In this document: positions 1 to 8,880 of the stretch, piece after piece | Position numbering within the stretch: position 1 is the first letter of the stretch | Layout of the letters: each line of letters begins with the position of its first letter | NCBI RefSeq assembly: GCF_023554105.1 | Contig: NZ_JAMJWE010000021.1 | Coordinates: forward strand, 1 to 60,953 | Direction: 5' to 3' | DNA: 60,953 bases | DNA from: Brucella sp. 21LCYQ03 | Lineage (GTDB): Bacteria > Pseudomonadota > Alphaproteobacteria > Rhizobiales > Rhizobiaceae | The notes under the pieces: generated by a model | The model's database searches: none | Told to the model about the DNA's origin: nothing | Seen by the model: the letters and a program-made list of their open reading frames with translations, nothing else | Made by a program: the position numbers and the translations under genes

Positions 1-327
1 CGCCTGCTCACCCGGCGCATCGCAAGAGCCTGATATCGTTACATTCATTATGATTCAGGCTCTAAGGTATATATTGATACAGGTCTTAATGTGGCAAATA
101 TCTCATATTTTACGACATCTGCTATGATGACTGATTGGTTTTGTATGGTTTACCCATCATGAGGTAGATGCCAACTCTGCATGTCCTCCCGTTTTTTAAA
201 TGTCTCCTGCGTATTTGTGACGGTGAGCATGCATATTTATATGCACACTCACTTACGTGGACGAAAATGATTACTCGACCCTATCATTGTTTTTAAACTA
301 ATAAAATCTTGTTCGATTGCGCTTTAG
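1..327. other. AT-rich stretch, no gene seen
   Basis: No convincing coding region, RNA gene or terminal inverted repeat is visible. The stretch is AT-rich, with scattered stop codons in all frames. It adjoins an ORF fragment and a decayed insertion sequence, so it probably belongs to the same eroded accessory patch. This is inference from position. Confidence 0.5.
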
Positions 328-564
328 GTTGAAGGCTTTGTAGCTGTAGGGACTGTCAGCCTTAATCTGGCTGACGGTGACACCGATGCTGAGAAAGTAT
401 TTGGCAGCAGCTTTAAGGAAGGTTATTGCCCTGACAACTTAATCATCCAAGAAAATATCCGTACAAGTGGTCAGGAAAGCATCATTAATGCCGAGATTGA
501 TAAACACGTTGGAGACGCGATGACTTCAGTCTTCAAAATCCGCTCCGAATTAACAACTGCCTGA
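328..564 (+). pseudogene. Unidentified ORF fragment (about 78 codons)
   Basis: The frame is open from just after the TAG at 325-327 to the TGA at 562-564, but it has no plausible start codon or ribosome-binding site at its 5' end. The translation begins VEGFVAVGTVSLNLADGD and ends KIRSELTTA. It looks like real protein, with balanced composition and an amphipathic pattern, so it is probably the C-terminal remnant of a longer gene. I do not recognise the family. The IS remnant downstream suggests the 5' part was lost by rearrangement. Confidence 0.35.
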
Positions 565-649
565 TATCTCGCGGCTAGATTTTAGACTTATAAACTGATG
601 TGCCAGATTCACCTGGAGATCAGTTTGACAGGTGCGTGGAATTTGGGCC

Positions 650-1225
650 AGTTCTTATGATAACACTTTGCTGTGACACGATAGTGTCTGGTCTAATATA
701 AAAGCGCTCAACCAGATTTCTTTGATGACAAACCGATGGTAAGAGCGCGCATATATCTCTGCCGTTGCTTTGGGTTGAAATGTTTGCCCATGCTTTAATT
801 TTGAAGCTTTCTTCCTCATGCTATTAGTATCGTAAGCTTTGTTAGCGAGAAGTACTCTATAAGTCACTCAGCCTGTAAACAGTCGGCGATGAGTCCACGT
901 GTCAGACAAAGAATGATCGGACGGCCTTCTGTATCAACAATTTCATAAATTTTGCTTGTGATGCCACTGCGAAAACGTCCAGTACAACCATCATCGGTAT
1001 TCCTCTTTCTTCTGAGACTCCGTGCTGGGAAACTCTGATACTGGTACTATCGATCATCACTATATCTCCATAATAGCCGACAGACAAAACCTCCAGCCGC
1101 TGACCCCAAGCACTGGCAGGTGCCATCGAGTACTATGCAATCATCGACGCGTGAAATGCCACGAGGTTTGCAAAACAAAAAGATCGCAATAATTAGCCAT
1201 TTGCATTGTGTTAGCTCCATAGCGA
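650..1225 (-). pseudogene. Decayed IS5-family (IS427-like) transposase
   Basis: On the minus strand, pieces of an IS5-family DDE transposase appear in order but in different frames. First comes KPRGISRVDD near 1155-1185, matching the usual KxRGVPRVDDRRVLNG start. Next is DIVMIDSTSIRVSQHG near 1005-1070, the DDE segment around the first catalytic Asp. Then comes DDGCTGRFRSGITSKI in a shifted frame, followed by LLANKAYDTNSMR near 815-855, the second Asp block. RNLVERF appears near 715 in yet another frame. At least three frameshifts and an internal deletion after the first block are needed to join them. No intact ends or target-site duplication were found. The element is inactive. Confidence 0.75.
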
Positions 1226-1310
1226 CGACTTGACATCAAACGCCTCCGGTTCCGAGATTATTTGAAACACCGAGAGATCCAGTTAACTAATCTATTTATG
1301 AGTACACGGC

Positions 1311-2084
1311 CTAAACTAAATTTGGTGCAAGATACGTCCGCAAGAAGCTACGCGTGCGATCATTCTGAGGATTGGTGAGCAAGTCCTTCGGCTTGCCTTC
1401 TTCCACCACAACGCCACCATCCATAAACAGAATTTTATCTGCCACTTCTCCTGCAAAGCGCATTTCATGGGTCACGATCAACATCGTCATATGTTCAGCC
1501 GCAAGCTGCTTCATGACGAGATTGACCTCTTCAACCAGCTCCGGATCAAGAGCGGACGTCGCTTCATCAAAGAGCATAACTTTCGGCTGCATGGCCAGTG
1601 CACGTGCAATAGCGACGCGCTGTTTCTGCCCACCCGAAAGACGCGATGGATAGACATCGGCTTTGCTTGATAGTCCAACTTTGGACAGCAAATCGGAAGC
1701 AAGTTCACGCGCTTGGCTTTTTGACATGCCTTTGAGCTTGATTGGCCCCAGCGTAATATTCTCCATAACCGTCATGTGCGGAAAGAGATTAAAGTGCTGA
1801 AACACCATGCCCATCTGCTGACGAACAGAGTTGATATGCTTTTCAAAGGCCTTGCCGGTCAGCGGCTGGTTAACCTGCACGCCATCAAGCCAGACTTCGC
1901 CACCATTCAGCGTTTCGAGGTGGTTGATGGAACGCAAAAGCGTGCTTTTACCCGAGCCGCTTGGCCCAATAATCGCGATAATCTGTCCGCGTGAGACGGA
2001 GAGATCGATATTCTTGAGCACTTCAAGTGCACCATAGGCTTTGCGGGCACCTTTAACTTCCACCATTGGGTTCAGGGCGCTCAT
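1311..2084 (-). CDS. Polar amino-acid ABC transporter, ATP-binding protein
   Basis: This is the cytoplasmic ATPase of a HisP/GlnQ-type importer, 257 residues, normal length. Visible motifs are Walker A GPSGSGKST at residues 40-48, a Q-loop in the VFQHFNLFPH segment, signature LSGGQKQR near 150, Walker B VMLFDEATSALDP near 170, and the switch histidine in VTHEM. The start overlaps the stop of the upstream permease by 4 bases, so translation is probably coupled. It is the last gene of a four-gene operon (binding protein, permease, permease, ATPase). The substrate is not readable from the ATPase. The context next to an amino-acid catabolic fusion enzyme and an Lrp regulator suggests an amino acid or amine. 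Confidence 0.93.
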   Translation of the reverse strand: MSALNPMVEVKGARKAYGALEVLKNIDLSVSRGQIIAIIGPSGSGKSTLLRSINHLETLNGGEVWLDGVQVNQPLTGKAFEKHINSVRQQMGMVFQHFNLFPHMTVMENITLGPIKLKGMSKSQARELASDLLSKVGLSSKADVYPSRLSGGQKQRVAIARALAMQPKVMLFDEATSALDPELVEEVNLVMKQLAAEHMTMLIVTHEMRFAGEVADKILFMDGGVVVEEGKPKDLLTNPQNDRTRSFLRTYLAPNLV

Positions 2085-2740
2085 CGCGTAACCTCCACTT
2101 TTCTTTCGATGCGCCGCAGGCCTGCTTCCATAACGAGATTGGCAGCATAATAAAGTACGGCAGCAGTCAGATAAAATTCAAACGGGCTGTATGTCTCACT
2201 GATCGCGATCTGCGCGCTGTGCACGAGTTCCGCAATCCCGATAATCGACACAAGTGACGTGTCTTTCAGCAAAACGATCATATTGTTGCCGATCGGCGGA
2301 ATAGTATTGCGGATGGCCTGCGGGATTATGATGTAGCGCAAGGTCTGGCCACGACTAAGGCCGATTGAACGTGCACCCTCCGTCTGCCCCGGATCAACCG
2401 TAACAATACCGGCTCGGAAAACATCGGCATTATAAACCGCAAAATGTAGACTCAGTGCAATGATCCCTGCAAAGAGCGCTGGAATATCGACGCCAACCTG
2501 AACAAGCCCGTAATAGATAAGATATAGCTGCAACAGCAGCGGCGTCCCCATGAAAAGCCACATGAAGAAGCGGATCGGATAGGCCAGAATTTTCGGTGCA
2601 TATAGCACGACAAGCGCGAAAAAGATGCCAAAGACAAAGCTTAGAACGCTGGATGACACGGCCAGAACAAGCGTCCACCACAATCCGGCGAGAAGCAGTT
2701 CTGCATAGGGAGGAACGATAGTGAAGTCGAGAGCTGGCAT
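2081..2740 (-). CDS. Polar amino-acid ABC transporter, permease (HisM/GlnP type)
   Basis: Inner-membrane permease of 219 residues with about five hydrophobic segments. The cytoplasmic EAA loop is clear (EGARSIGLSRGQTLRYIIIPQA, about residues 138-160, shown here broken after 20: EGARSIGLSRGQTLRYIIIP then QA). This loop docks the ATPase. It overlaps the ATPase gene by 4 bases and follows the other permease after 11 bases. Two different permeases point to a heterodimeric channel, as in HisQM. Confidence 0.92.
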   Translation of the reverse strand: MPALDFTIVPPYAELLLAGLWWTLVLAVSSSVLSFVFGIFFALVVLYAPKILAYPIRFFMWLFMGTPLLLQLYLIYYGLVQVGVDIPALFAGIIALSLHFAVYNADVFRAGIVTVDPGQTEGARSIGLSRGQTLRYIIIPQAIRNTIPPIGNNMIVLLKDTSLVSIIGIAELVHSAQIAISETYSPFEFYLTAAVLYYAANLVMEAGLRRIERKVEVTR

Positions 2741-2751
2741 TTAATCCTCCC

Positions 2752-3420
2752 TCAACGTGGCGCAAAACGTTTGTCGAGAAGATCGACAATCATAACGACG
2801 ACATAGACGATGAGCATGTAGAGAACGGCCGTAACCGCAAATATCTCAAAGGGTTTATATGTGGAGCTGATGAAGCGCTGCGCCGTATAGGTGAGTTCCA
2901 CAACAGAGATCGTCGAAACCAGAGCTGAACCTTTAACAAGCGCTACAGCATTCACGCCCAGTGGGCGGATCATCAGGCGCGCTGCCTGCGGCAAAACAAT
3001 CAGCCGAAGCGTGCGTTCGCGATCAAAGCCTATGGAGCGGGCGGCTTCTGTCTGCCCTTTATCAACGCTTGAAATTGCACCGCGAATGGATTCAGCCATG
3101 TAGGCTGCAATGTTCAAGCCGAGACCAATGACGCCAGCGGCGTATGGCTCAAGTTCCAGACCGATCTGCGGTCCACCAAAATAAAGGACGAACAACTGAA
3201 CCAGGCAGGGGGTGCCACGAAAGATGCTGACATAGGCACCGGCCAAAGAACGAAAAACGATATTATTTGACAGGCGACCAGCCACCAAAAGACCGGCAAT
3301 CACAAAGCCCAGCAGAAGAGCGAGTACAGAAATCTGCACCGTGACCCACGCAGCCTCCAGAAAGAACGGGAGGACGCGCTGCATTAACGCTAGATCCATA
3401 AAACCACTCCGAAAACTCAT
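2752..3420 (-). CDS. Polar amino-acid ABC transporter, permease (HisQ/GlnP type)
   Basis: Second inner-membrane permease, 222 residues, with hydrophobic segments spaced as in the HisM/HisQ family. The EAA loop reads EAARSIGFDRERTLRLIVLP. It pairs with the permease encoded directly downstream to form the channel. Its start lies 55 bases after the binding-protein stop. That gap holds a strong perfect hairpin, which probably lowers permease expression relative to the binding protein. Confidence 0.92.
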   Translation of the reverse strand: MSFRSGFMDLALMQRVLPFFLEAAWVTVQISVLALLLGFVIAGLLVAGRLSNNIVFRSLAGAYVSIFRGTPCLVQLFVLYFGGPQIGLELEPYAAGVIGLGLNIAAYMAESIRGAISSVDKGQTEAARSIGFDRERTLRLIVLPQAARLMIRPLGVNAVALVKGSALVSTISVVELTYTAQRFISSTYKPFEIFAVTAVLYMLIVYVVVMIVDLLDKRFAPR

Positions 3421-3425
3421 ATAAA

Positions 3426-3461
3426 CCGGCCCATTTTACCGTTTATGATAAAATGGGCCGG
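3426..3461 (-). terminator. Intercistronic hairpin between binding protein and permease
   Basis: Perfect inverted repeat with 13-bp arms: CCGGCCCATTTTA at 3426-3438 and TAAAATGGGCCGG at 3449-3461, loop of 10 bases. It lies between the binding-protein gene and the first permease of the same minus-strand operon. No T-run follows on the minus strand. It is therefore more likely a 3'-end stabiliser or attenuator that keeps binding-protein mRNA in excess than a full terminator. Confidence 0.7.
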
Positions 3462-3474
3462 GCTGGAAAACCTG

Positions 3475-4260
3475 TTAGCGAATATCGCTACCGATCCATT
3501 CCATCGAGATTTTTTCGTAAGTGCCGTCAGCAAGCATATCGTCCAATGCCTTCTGCATAGCGGCTTTCAGTTCTGGATTGTTCTTGCGGATTGCAATGCC
3601 GAGCGCTTCACGTGCGCCATCAATATTCGGAGTTTCGAGAATGCGCACCTTCTGGCCGGTTTCCTTGACCGCGATCATCACCGGAATGCTGTCCATGACC
3701 AGCGCATCAAGACGACCTGCATCAAGGTCGATCAGCATTTCTGGCAGACCCTTATAGGTACGAACTGTCAGGTCGCCCTGAGCTTTCGCCCATTTTTCAT
3801 GAGCATCACCCATCGTGACGCCAACAGTCTTGCCATTCAGCTCTTCGAGCTTCTGAACAGGCGAGCTGTCCTTAACAACGACTGTACGTCCAGCATGGTA
3901 GTATGGGCCGACGAAATCAACAGCCTTTTCGCGCTCTGGCGTAATGGTCATTGAAGCCACAACGGCATCATATTTCTTCGCCAGCAGACCAGCAATAATA
4001 CCGTCAAAAGGGGTCGTGACGATCTCTGGCTTTACGCCCAGACGGTCGGCAATTGCAGAACCAATCGCGACGTCAAAGCCAACAACTTCGTTCTGCTCAT
4101 TGGTGAAGCTGAACGGAGGATACTGACCGCTCATCGCAATGCGCATTTTGCCAGCGTCTTTGAGCTTGGCAAGTTCATCCGCCTGTACTGGGGCAATCGA
4201 GAACGTTGCAGCAATTGCGACAGCTGCGACAGCAATCAGGCTCTTAATCCTGGAATTCAT
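3475..4260 (-). CDS. Amino-acid ABC transporter, periplasmic substrate-binding protein
   Basis: Periplasmic binding protein of the polar amino-acid (SBP_bac_3) family, 261 residues. I chose the ATG at 4260 because it gives a classic signal peptide (MNSRIKSLIAVAAVAIAATF, cleaved after APVQA) and has an AGAGGAAA ribosome-binding site. The in-frame start 19 codons upstream would put a charged extension before the signal. Family features include QYPPFSFTNE near the N-terminus, GFDVAIGSAIADRLG, MTITPER, and FVGPYYHAG. It is first in its operon. Its 5' region carries the three-copy palindrome also found before the Lrp/AsnC gene. The specific ligand cannot be told from sequence. Confidence 0.92.
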   Translation of the reverse strand: MNSRIKSLIAVAAVAIAATFSIAPVQADELAKLKDAGKMRIAMSGQYPPFSFTNEQNEVVGFDVAIGSAIADRLGVKPEIVTTPFDGIIAGLLAKKYDAVVASMTITPEREKAVDFVGPYYHAGRTVVVKDSSPVQKLEELNGKTVGVTMGDAHEKWAKAQGDLTVRTYKGLPEMLIDLDAGRLDALVMDSIPVMIAVKETGQKVRILETPNIDGAREALGIAIRKNNPELKAAMQKALDDMLADGTYEKISMEWIGSDIR

Positions 4261-4378
4261 GATTTTCGGTTTCCTCTGGATTTGTCTTTTTGTTTTAGGG
4301 CTATGGTTTACCATCAACCTTCATGACGGAGCTTGGCACAGGCTTTGTTTTCAAGCATCCAGCAATATGTCTGCAAGC

Positions 4379-4425
4379 CCGACACATTGCCGGAATTGAC
4401 CGGCATATTGTCGGCACTCTTGCCG
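4379..4425. promoter_or_regulatory. Three-copy palindromic operator upstream of the transporter operon
   Basis: Three imperfect palindromes occur in this order: CCGACACATTGCCGG (4379-4393), CCGGCATATTGTCGG (4400-4414), and TCGGCACTCTTGCCG (4411-4425). Offsets are 0, 21 and 32. The same elements at the same offsets lie before the Lrp/AsnC gene (7652-7698). The 21-bp and 11-bp steps are close to two and one DNA turns, fitting cooperative binding by an Lrp-type octamer on one DNA face. The proposed binder is the regulator at 7703-8158. The matched architecture is seen; the binder is inferred. Confidence 0.75.
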
Positions 4426-4456
4426 CCAAATTTTTGCACCCAAACTCAAACACAAA

Positions 4457-4499
4457 AAGGTCGCACCCTTATCCCTTACGGATAAAAAGATGCGACCTT
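4457..4499 (-). terminator. Rho-independent terminator of the fusion-enzyme gene
   Basis: On the minus strand, arms AAGGTCGCA (from 4499) and TGCGACCTT (to 4457) enclose a smaller inner hairpin and are followed by TTTTTGTG. It lies just downstream of the stop at 4523 and separates the fusion-enzyme transcript from the transporter operon. Confidence 0.8.
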
Positions 4500-4522
4500 C
4501 AAAATAGCGAGTGAGCTATTTA

Positions 4523-7500
4523 TTATTTCAAAGCGGCTGCAAAACTATCGCTCAATACGCTCAAGAGATGATCTGCATTGGCACGGCTGAACACCATCGA
4601 TGGGCGCATTTTCAGCACGTTATCATGCGGGCCTTCAGTACCCATCAAGATACCGCGCGCTCTTGCGCCATCATTGATTGCACGCGCCAAAGCCGTTGCA
4701 GGCACTTTGGTTTTACGATCTGTCACCAGCTCAATACCGAGGAACAAACCGCTGCCGCGAACGTCGCCGATAATATCGAAGCGCTTCTGCATCGCCCGGA
4801 AACCGTCAAGCAGATAGTTACCGACATCAAGCGCATTCTCGCGCAGCTTATCACGTTCGATCACATCAAGAACCGCGAGGCCAGCAGCACAGGAAACCGG
4901 ATTACCGCCAAACGTGTTGAAGTACTCCATGCCATTGTTGAAGCTGTCAGCGATTTCTCGCGTGGTGACAACTGCCGACATTGGATGTCCATTACCGATA
5001 GGCTTGCCCATGGTGACGATATCCGGCACCACATCCTGCAATTCAAATGCCCACCAATGGCTGCCCACGCGGCCAAAACCGACCTGCACTTCATCCGCGA
5101 TACAGACGCCACCAGCGGCGCGAACCATCGCATAAACTTCCTTGAGGTAGCCTTCAGGCAGAAACACCTGACCGGCAACACTTGGAATGGATTCCGCCAG
5201 GAAGAAAGCCGGACTACGTCCTTCTTTGCGCATGGATTCAATATGCTCTGCGATATTGGCCGCAAAGCGCTTTGCGTGTTCCTCGACTGGCCAGTCTTCC
5301 GGAGCGTGATAGCTGTCAGGAATTGTGCCTTCATAAACATGAGCAGGACGGCCCTTACCGGCCTTGCGCTTATATTTATAGGGGCTGAGATCAATCAACT
5401 CCTGTGTGGTGCCGTGATAGGCCCAGTCGAGAACAATTGCTTCATTGCGGTTGGTATGGTTGCGCGCCATACGCAGCGCCAGACTGTTTGCCTCGCTGCC
5501 CGAACAGGCGAAAGAAGCAACCGTAAGACCTTCCGGCAATGTGGCTGTCAAACGCTCAGCATAGTTGACGATATTATCGTGCAGATAGCGGGTGTTGGTG
5601 TTGAGTAACGCCGCCTGACGCGCAATGGCTTCCACCACTTCCGGGTGGGCATGGCCGATATGACAGACATTGTTGAAGCAATCGAGATAGGCACGGCCTG
5701 TATTATCGATCAGCCAAGCGCCCTCACCGCGCACGAACTTGATCGGCTCAGAATAAGAGATTGAAAGGTTTGGCAGCAAAATCTGCTTACGCTTTTGGAT
5801 AATCTCTGCGCGTGTGTAACCATCCTGATGGAAGGTTTCAGGCGGAATACCGGCCAGTTCAGCGACATCCGGGAACAGATCAGCCCAAACATCCAGATAG
5901 GCAGTTTCGCCCACACCCAGAACTTCCGTGGCAGTCAAATTGAGATCGGTGGTCATGCCGAAATGCAGATGCGGAGTCCATCCACCATTCTCATGAATAT
6001 CACCCATATAGCCAACCAGATCACCGGCTTTGAGCTTCTGCCCCGCCTTCAGGCGATCCAAAGCCTCCTGCGCCATATGTCCCCAAAGGGTCACGAATGG
6101 CGGACAACCTTCCGGGCTATGCAATAGCGTTACCAGACCGCCATAGCCTAGCGGCTCGCGTTCGACTTCCACGCTTTTTACGACTGCATCAAGCGGCGTG
6201 TAAAGCGGGGTTCCAGCTGGCATAAACAAGTCAACGCCGAGGTGGTGGATACGACGCTGACCATCGATGAAGCGCGATTCGAAGGCAGTATCTGTATAAA
6301 CGGTGCGCTTTTCGCCCCATGAGCCAATACCCAGTTCGATATTGTTTTCGGCGCAGAAATTATCCCACCACTCTGTTGCTTCTTTTGCACGCTGCTCAGC
6401 AGATGCGACCGTCATAAAGTGCGTTTCATCGCCATAAGGCACAATTGCCTTGGTCATGGTAGCCGGTGCAGGCTGCACGATTGGCGCAAAGGTTTTGTGG
6501 TTGTCGGAAATCCATTTGCGGATTGCGCCGGCACCGGAAATCGCATCAAAACCACAGGCTTTACGCAGAATAGCGGTGGCAAAGCGCGGATTCATCGCAT
6601 CCATCTTGGCCAGCAAATTCCATGCCGGTGCTTCGCTGATAGCGAGATATGGATTGTCTTCTGTTTGATCGCGACGTGACGCCGAGAATGTCACGCTGGT
6701 GACAAGCCGCATCGCGATGAGGTCAAACAGAAGATCAACTTCTTCTTCTTTCAGCGGATATTTTTCATGGAAACCTGATGCAAGGGCTGCGGCTGCACCA
6801 ATCGGGTCTTCCGTATCAAGCGCTGCATAAGCACAGGCAATCGCCACTTCTGCAATTAGCACCGTATGAACGGCATCGCCGAAATCGATCAGTCCAGCAA
6901 TCTTCTCATTGTCTTGCTTATCGACCAAAATATTCCAGTCATTCGCGTCATTGTGAATGACCTGCGCGCGCAGACCTGCAAGCTTAGGCGCAACCAGTGT
7001 TTCAAAGCGAACTATAAAACGCTCAAGCAATGCCCTTTTGTCTGCATCACCGACAAAGTGCAGGCGCGTGCGGGCGCGTCCAGCATGACGCAGATCCCAG
7101 TCGAGTTCACGCACAGCACCCGGATGAATGAAGCCCTGAAGCGCATGATCCAGCTCGCCCAACGAGCGGCCCAGATTGCGCATCAGTTCAAAGGTGCGCG
7201 TGACTTGCGCCATTGGTGTGCCCGGAAGCCAACCAACCAGCCGCACGGCATGGTTTTCGCCATCCGCCGCCGTGACAGATGCAAGCATTTCACCGGAGAG
7301 ACTTGGTTTGAGATAAGGCACAGCCAGTTTGGAGTTGCCATTTGCGAGATGACGGAAAAGCGCTGTCTGAAACTCGCTTTCGACCTTTGGCTCACTGGCA
7401 TTGACGATTTTCAAAATCCAGCCTGCATCGCTCTCAGTTTTCAACCGATAATTGCAGTCCCGTTCGCTATCAAGCGCGGATGCGCTTCCCGTGACACCGA

Positions 7501-7570
7501 ATATGTCTTTGGCGAGCTTTTCAGCATCAATTGGAGAGAACTGGGGCGCGGGATGAGTGAGATCGGTCAT
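4523..7570 (-). CDS. Fusion: APH-type kinase, M23 peptidase-like, class-III aminotransferase
   Basis: 1015 residues, three domains. Residues 1-340 are an aminoglycoside-phosphotransferase-like kinase, with HNDANDWN near 205 (catalytic Asp and Mg ligand) and the IDFGD metal motif about 20 residues later. Residues 425-560 resemble LytM/M23, with Zn ligand motifs HHLGVD near 441 and HLHFG near 533. Residues 575-1015 are a class-III PLP aminotransferase with [11 protein letters not shown] and the Schiff-base Lys in MGKPIGNG near 852. No signal peptide is visible, so it is cytoplasmic. Mammalian relatives of the end domains are hydroxylysine kinase and the AGXT2L phospho-lyases, which act one after the other. 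By analogy the fusion may phosphorylate a hydroxy-amino compound and then eliminate phosphate and ammonia. The role of the M23 part is unknown. The true substrate is not established. Confidence 0.88.
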   Translation of the reverse strand: MTDLTHPAPQFSPIDAEKLAKDIFGVTGSASALDSERDCNYRLKTESDAGWILKIVNASEPKVESEFQTALFRHLANGNSKLAVPYLKPSLSGEMLASVTAADGENHAVRLVGWLPGTPMAQVTRTFELMRNLGRSLGELDHALQGFIHPGAVRELDWDLRHAGRARTRLHFVGDADKRALLERFIVRFETLVAPKLAGLRAQVIHNDANDWNILVDKQDNEKIAGLIDFGDAVHTVLIAEVAIACAYAALDTEDPIGAAAALASGFHEKYPLKEEEVDLLFDLIAMRLVTSVTFSASRRDQTEDNPYLAISEAPAWNLLAKMDAMNPRFATAILRKACGFDAISGAGAIRKWISDNHKTFAPIVQPAPATMTKAIVPYGDETHFMTVASAEQRAKEATEWWDNFCAENNIELGIGSWGEKRTVYTDTAFESRFIDGQRRIHHLGVDLFMPAGTPLYTPLDAVVKSVEVEREPLGYGGLVTLLHSPEGCPPFVTLWGHMAQEALDRLKAGQKLKAGDLVGYMGDIHENGGWTPHLHFGMTTDLNLTATEVLGVGETAYLDVWADLFPDVAELAGIPPETFHQDGYTRAEIIQKRKQILLPNLSISYSEPIKFVRGEGAWLIDNTGRAYLDCFNNVCHIGHAHPEVVEAIARQAALLNTNTRYLHDNIVNYAERLTATLPEGLTVASFACSGSEANSLALRMARNHTNRNEAIVLDWAYHGTTQELIDLSPYKYKRKAGKGRPAHVYEGTIPDSYHAPEDWPVEEHAKRFAANIAEHIESMRKEGRSPAFFLAESIPSVAGQVFLPEGYLKEVYAMVRAAGGVCIADEVQVGFGRVGSHWWAFELQDVVPDIVTMGKPIGNGHPMSAVVTTREIADSFNNGMEYFNTFGGNPVSCAAGLAVLDVIERDKLRENALDVGNYLLDGFRAMQKRFDIIGDVRGSGLFLGIELVTDRKTKVPATALARAINDGARARGILMGTEGPHDNVLKMRPSMVFSRANADHLLSVLSDSFAAALK

Positions 7571-7651
7571 AAACAGTTTTCCGGGTTAGATTTGTTGTCG
7601 GCAGCTTGGCACGTCAACTATTTTCAGGCATCAAGTATCCTGTCGGGATAA

Positions 7652-7698
7652 CCGGCACATTGTCGGAATAGACCGGCATATGTCCGGCACTGTGCCGG
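7652..7698. promoter_or_regulatory. Three-copy palindromic operator between fusion enzyme and Lrp gene
   Basis: Palindromes CCGGCACATTGTCGG (7652-7666), CCGGCATATGTCCGG (7673-7687) and CCGGCACTGTGCCGG (7684-7698, perfect) sit at offsets 0, 21 and 32, exactly as at 4379-4425. A weaker half-site, TGTCGG at 7641-7646, extends the array by one more 21-bp step. The array lies in the divergent promoter region and ends 4 bases before the first possible ATG of the regulator. It could serve both directions and allow autoregulation. Confidence 0.8.
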
Positions 7699-7702
7699 AA
7701 CT

Positions 7703-8158
7703 ATGAATGGAATTGGGATGCGGGAACTAGACGCCAAAGATCGCGAAATACTGGCTATCTTGTCGAAAGAAGCACGAATTGCGCTTAAAACGCTGGCCGG
7801 ACGTATTGGCTTGTCGCGCAGTGCTACAAGCGAACGTGTCACCAATCTCGAAAAAAGCGGCGTTATCCGAGGCTATCGCGCAGACATCGGCGAGATCGAT
7901 GCCAATGTCATCCGGGCCGCCCTGTTGATTAATCTGCGTCGAACGCCTGCACATGAATTGCTGGACATACTTGCCCGGCACCCTGAAGTGCGGCGCGTGT
8001 CATCAGTCAGTGGTCAGCTTGATCTCATCGTTGAACTTGAGGCCGCATCTATTGATGGTCTTAATCGCGTGAGAGACCTTCTCGCAGGTCACGATATTGT
8101 CGAAGATCTGACGACCGCCATTATATTGCGACGCGACATAGATCGGGAAATGAACTGA
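7703..8158 (+). CDS. Lrp/AsnC family transcriptional regulator
   Basis: 151 residues. The N-terminal winged HTH is clear (LDAKDREILAILSKEARIAL, then LAGRIGLSRSATSERVTNLE). It is followed by a RAM/Lrp effector-binding domain (roughly 70-150, with HPEVRRVSSVSGQLDLIVEL). Such proteins form dimers to octamers and sense amino acids. An alternative ATG at 7718 has a better-spaced GGA ribosome-binding site and would leave the operator fully upstream; I keep 7703 as the longest form. It is divergent from the kinase/aminotransferase fusion. Both its own promoter and that of the nearby ABC operon carry the same triple palindrome, so it is the likely local regulator. Confidence 0.93.
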   Translation: MNGIGMRELDAKDREILAILSKEARIALKTLAGRIGLSRSATSERVTNLEKSGVIRGYRADIGEIDANVIRAALLINLRRTPAHELLDILARHPEVRRVSSVSGQLDLIVELEAASIDGLNRVRDLLAGHDIVEDLTTAIILRRDIDREMN

Positions 8159-8322
8159 CTTTCACGTTTCGTAACGCAAGCACGTCCTGAAAAGTGCAAA
8201 ATTTCTTTCTGTGGTATATGCGCAAAAAACAGATAACACATTTGTCATAAGGAACTGTTGCCCCTTATCGTACTTACAAAGCATAAAGTTCTTTATTTAT
8301 CTTACAGCAGCGATCAAAAATA

Positions 8323-8880
8323 TTATCGTTCTCTGACATCTATATCCAGAGCAGCCTCGCCGATTAACGGCAACCTAACAGTTGATGGATGACGTTTCAG
8401 GATTTTACCTGCACCAACATCGCCGCGCAGATGAAGAAGTTTTGGCAACAAATGGAGCGGAATGAGTGCTGGCGGAAGTACCGTATTGCCGCTTTGAGAG
8501 ATCATTGGATGTGTGCCAGCTGTAGCAACCATTTTTTTCAAATGCTGGCGGGGGACATTCGGCATATCGCCAAGCAAAACAAGAGCATGACTTGCGCCAT
8601 GTTTTCTCACATATCGCAAACCCGCTTTAAGACTATCACTTTGCCCCGTTGAATTTTTAAGGAAAAGCGGGCGACAGCGTGTTTGCTTGAATAGACCCGC
8701 CACGACAGGATTACTTGTTACAACAACGCCGAAACTATAGGGCACGCCAAGCAGGGATGCTGCAACATGAGCGCTCAGCGGCTTTCCCCGATAACTTGAC
8801 AGGAGTTTATCACGCGCACCAAAACGTCGTGACTTGCCAGCCGCCAAAACGATGACAGCTACTTTTCTGGTTCCACTCAT
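8323..8880 (-). CDS. mocA: MobA/MocA-like molybdenum cofactor nucleotidyltransferase
   Basis: 185 residues, NTP-transferase (MobA/GlmU) fold. The nucleotide loop LAAGKSRRFGARDK at residues 13-26 and the metal-binding Asp in VLLGDMPNV are present. In the MocA family this enzyme adds CMP to molybdopterin, giving the dinucleotide cofactor of xanthine-dehydrogenase-type enzymes. The position fits: it is last in the Mo-hydroxylase operon and overlaps the XdhC-like gene by 4 bases. Choosing CTP over GTP rests on this context, not on a residue I can point to. The length is close to the usual 190-200. Confidence 0.85.
   Translation of the reverse strand: MSGTRKVAVIVLAAGKSRRFGARDKLLSSYRGKPLSAHVAASLLGVPYSFGVVVTSNPVVAGLFKQTRCRPLFLKNSTGQSDSLKAGLRYVRKHGASHALVLLGDMPNVPRQHLKKMVATAGTHPMISQSGNTVLPPALIPLHLLPKLLHLRGDVGAGKILKRHPSTVRLPLIGEAALDIDVRER

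Noticed and set aside
4511..5608. 365-codon plus-strand frame opposite the aminotransferase domain
   Set aside because: Antisense shadow of a gene with clear domains and PLP motifs; the translation is His/Ala/Arg-rich and matches no family.
6866..7651. 261-codon plus-strand frame opposite the kinase domain
   Set aside because: Antisense shadow; it also runs into the divergent promoter region.
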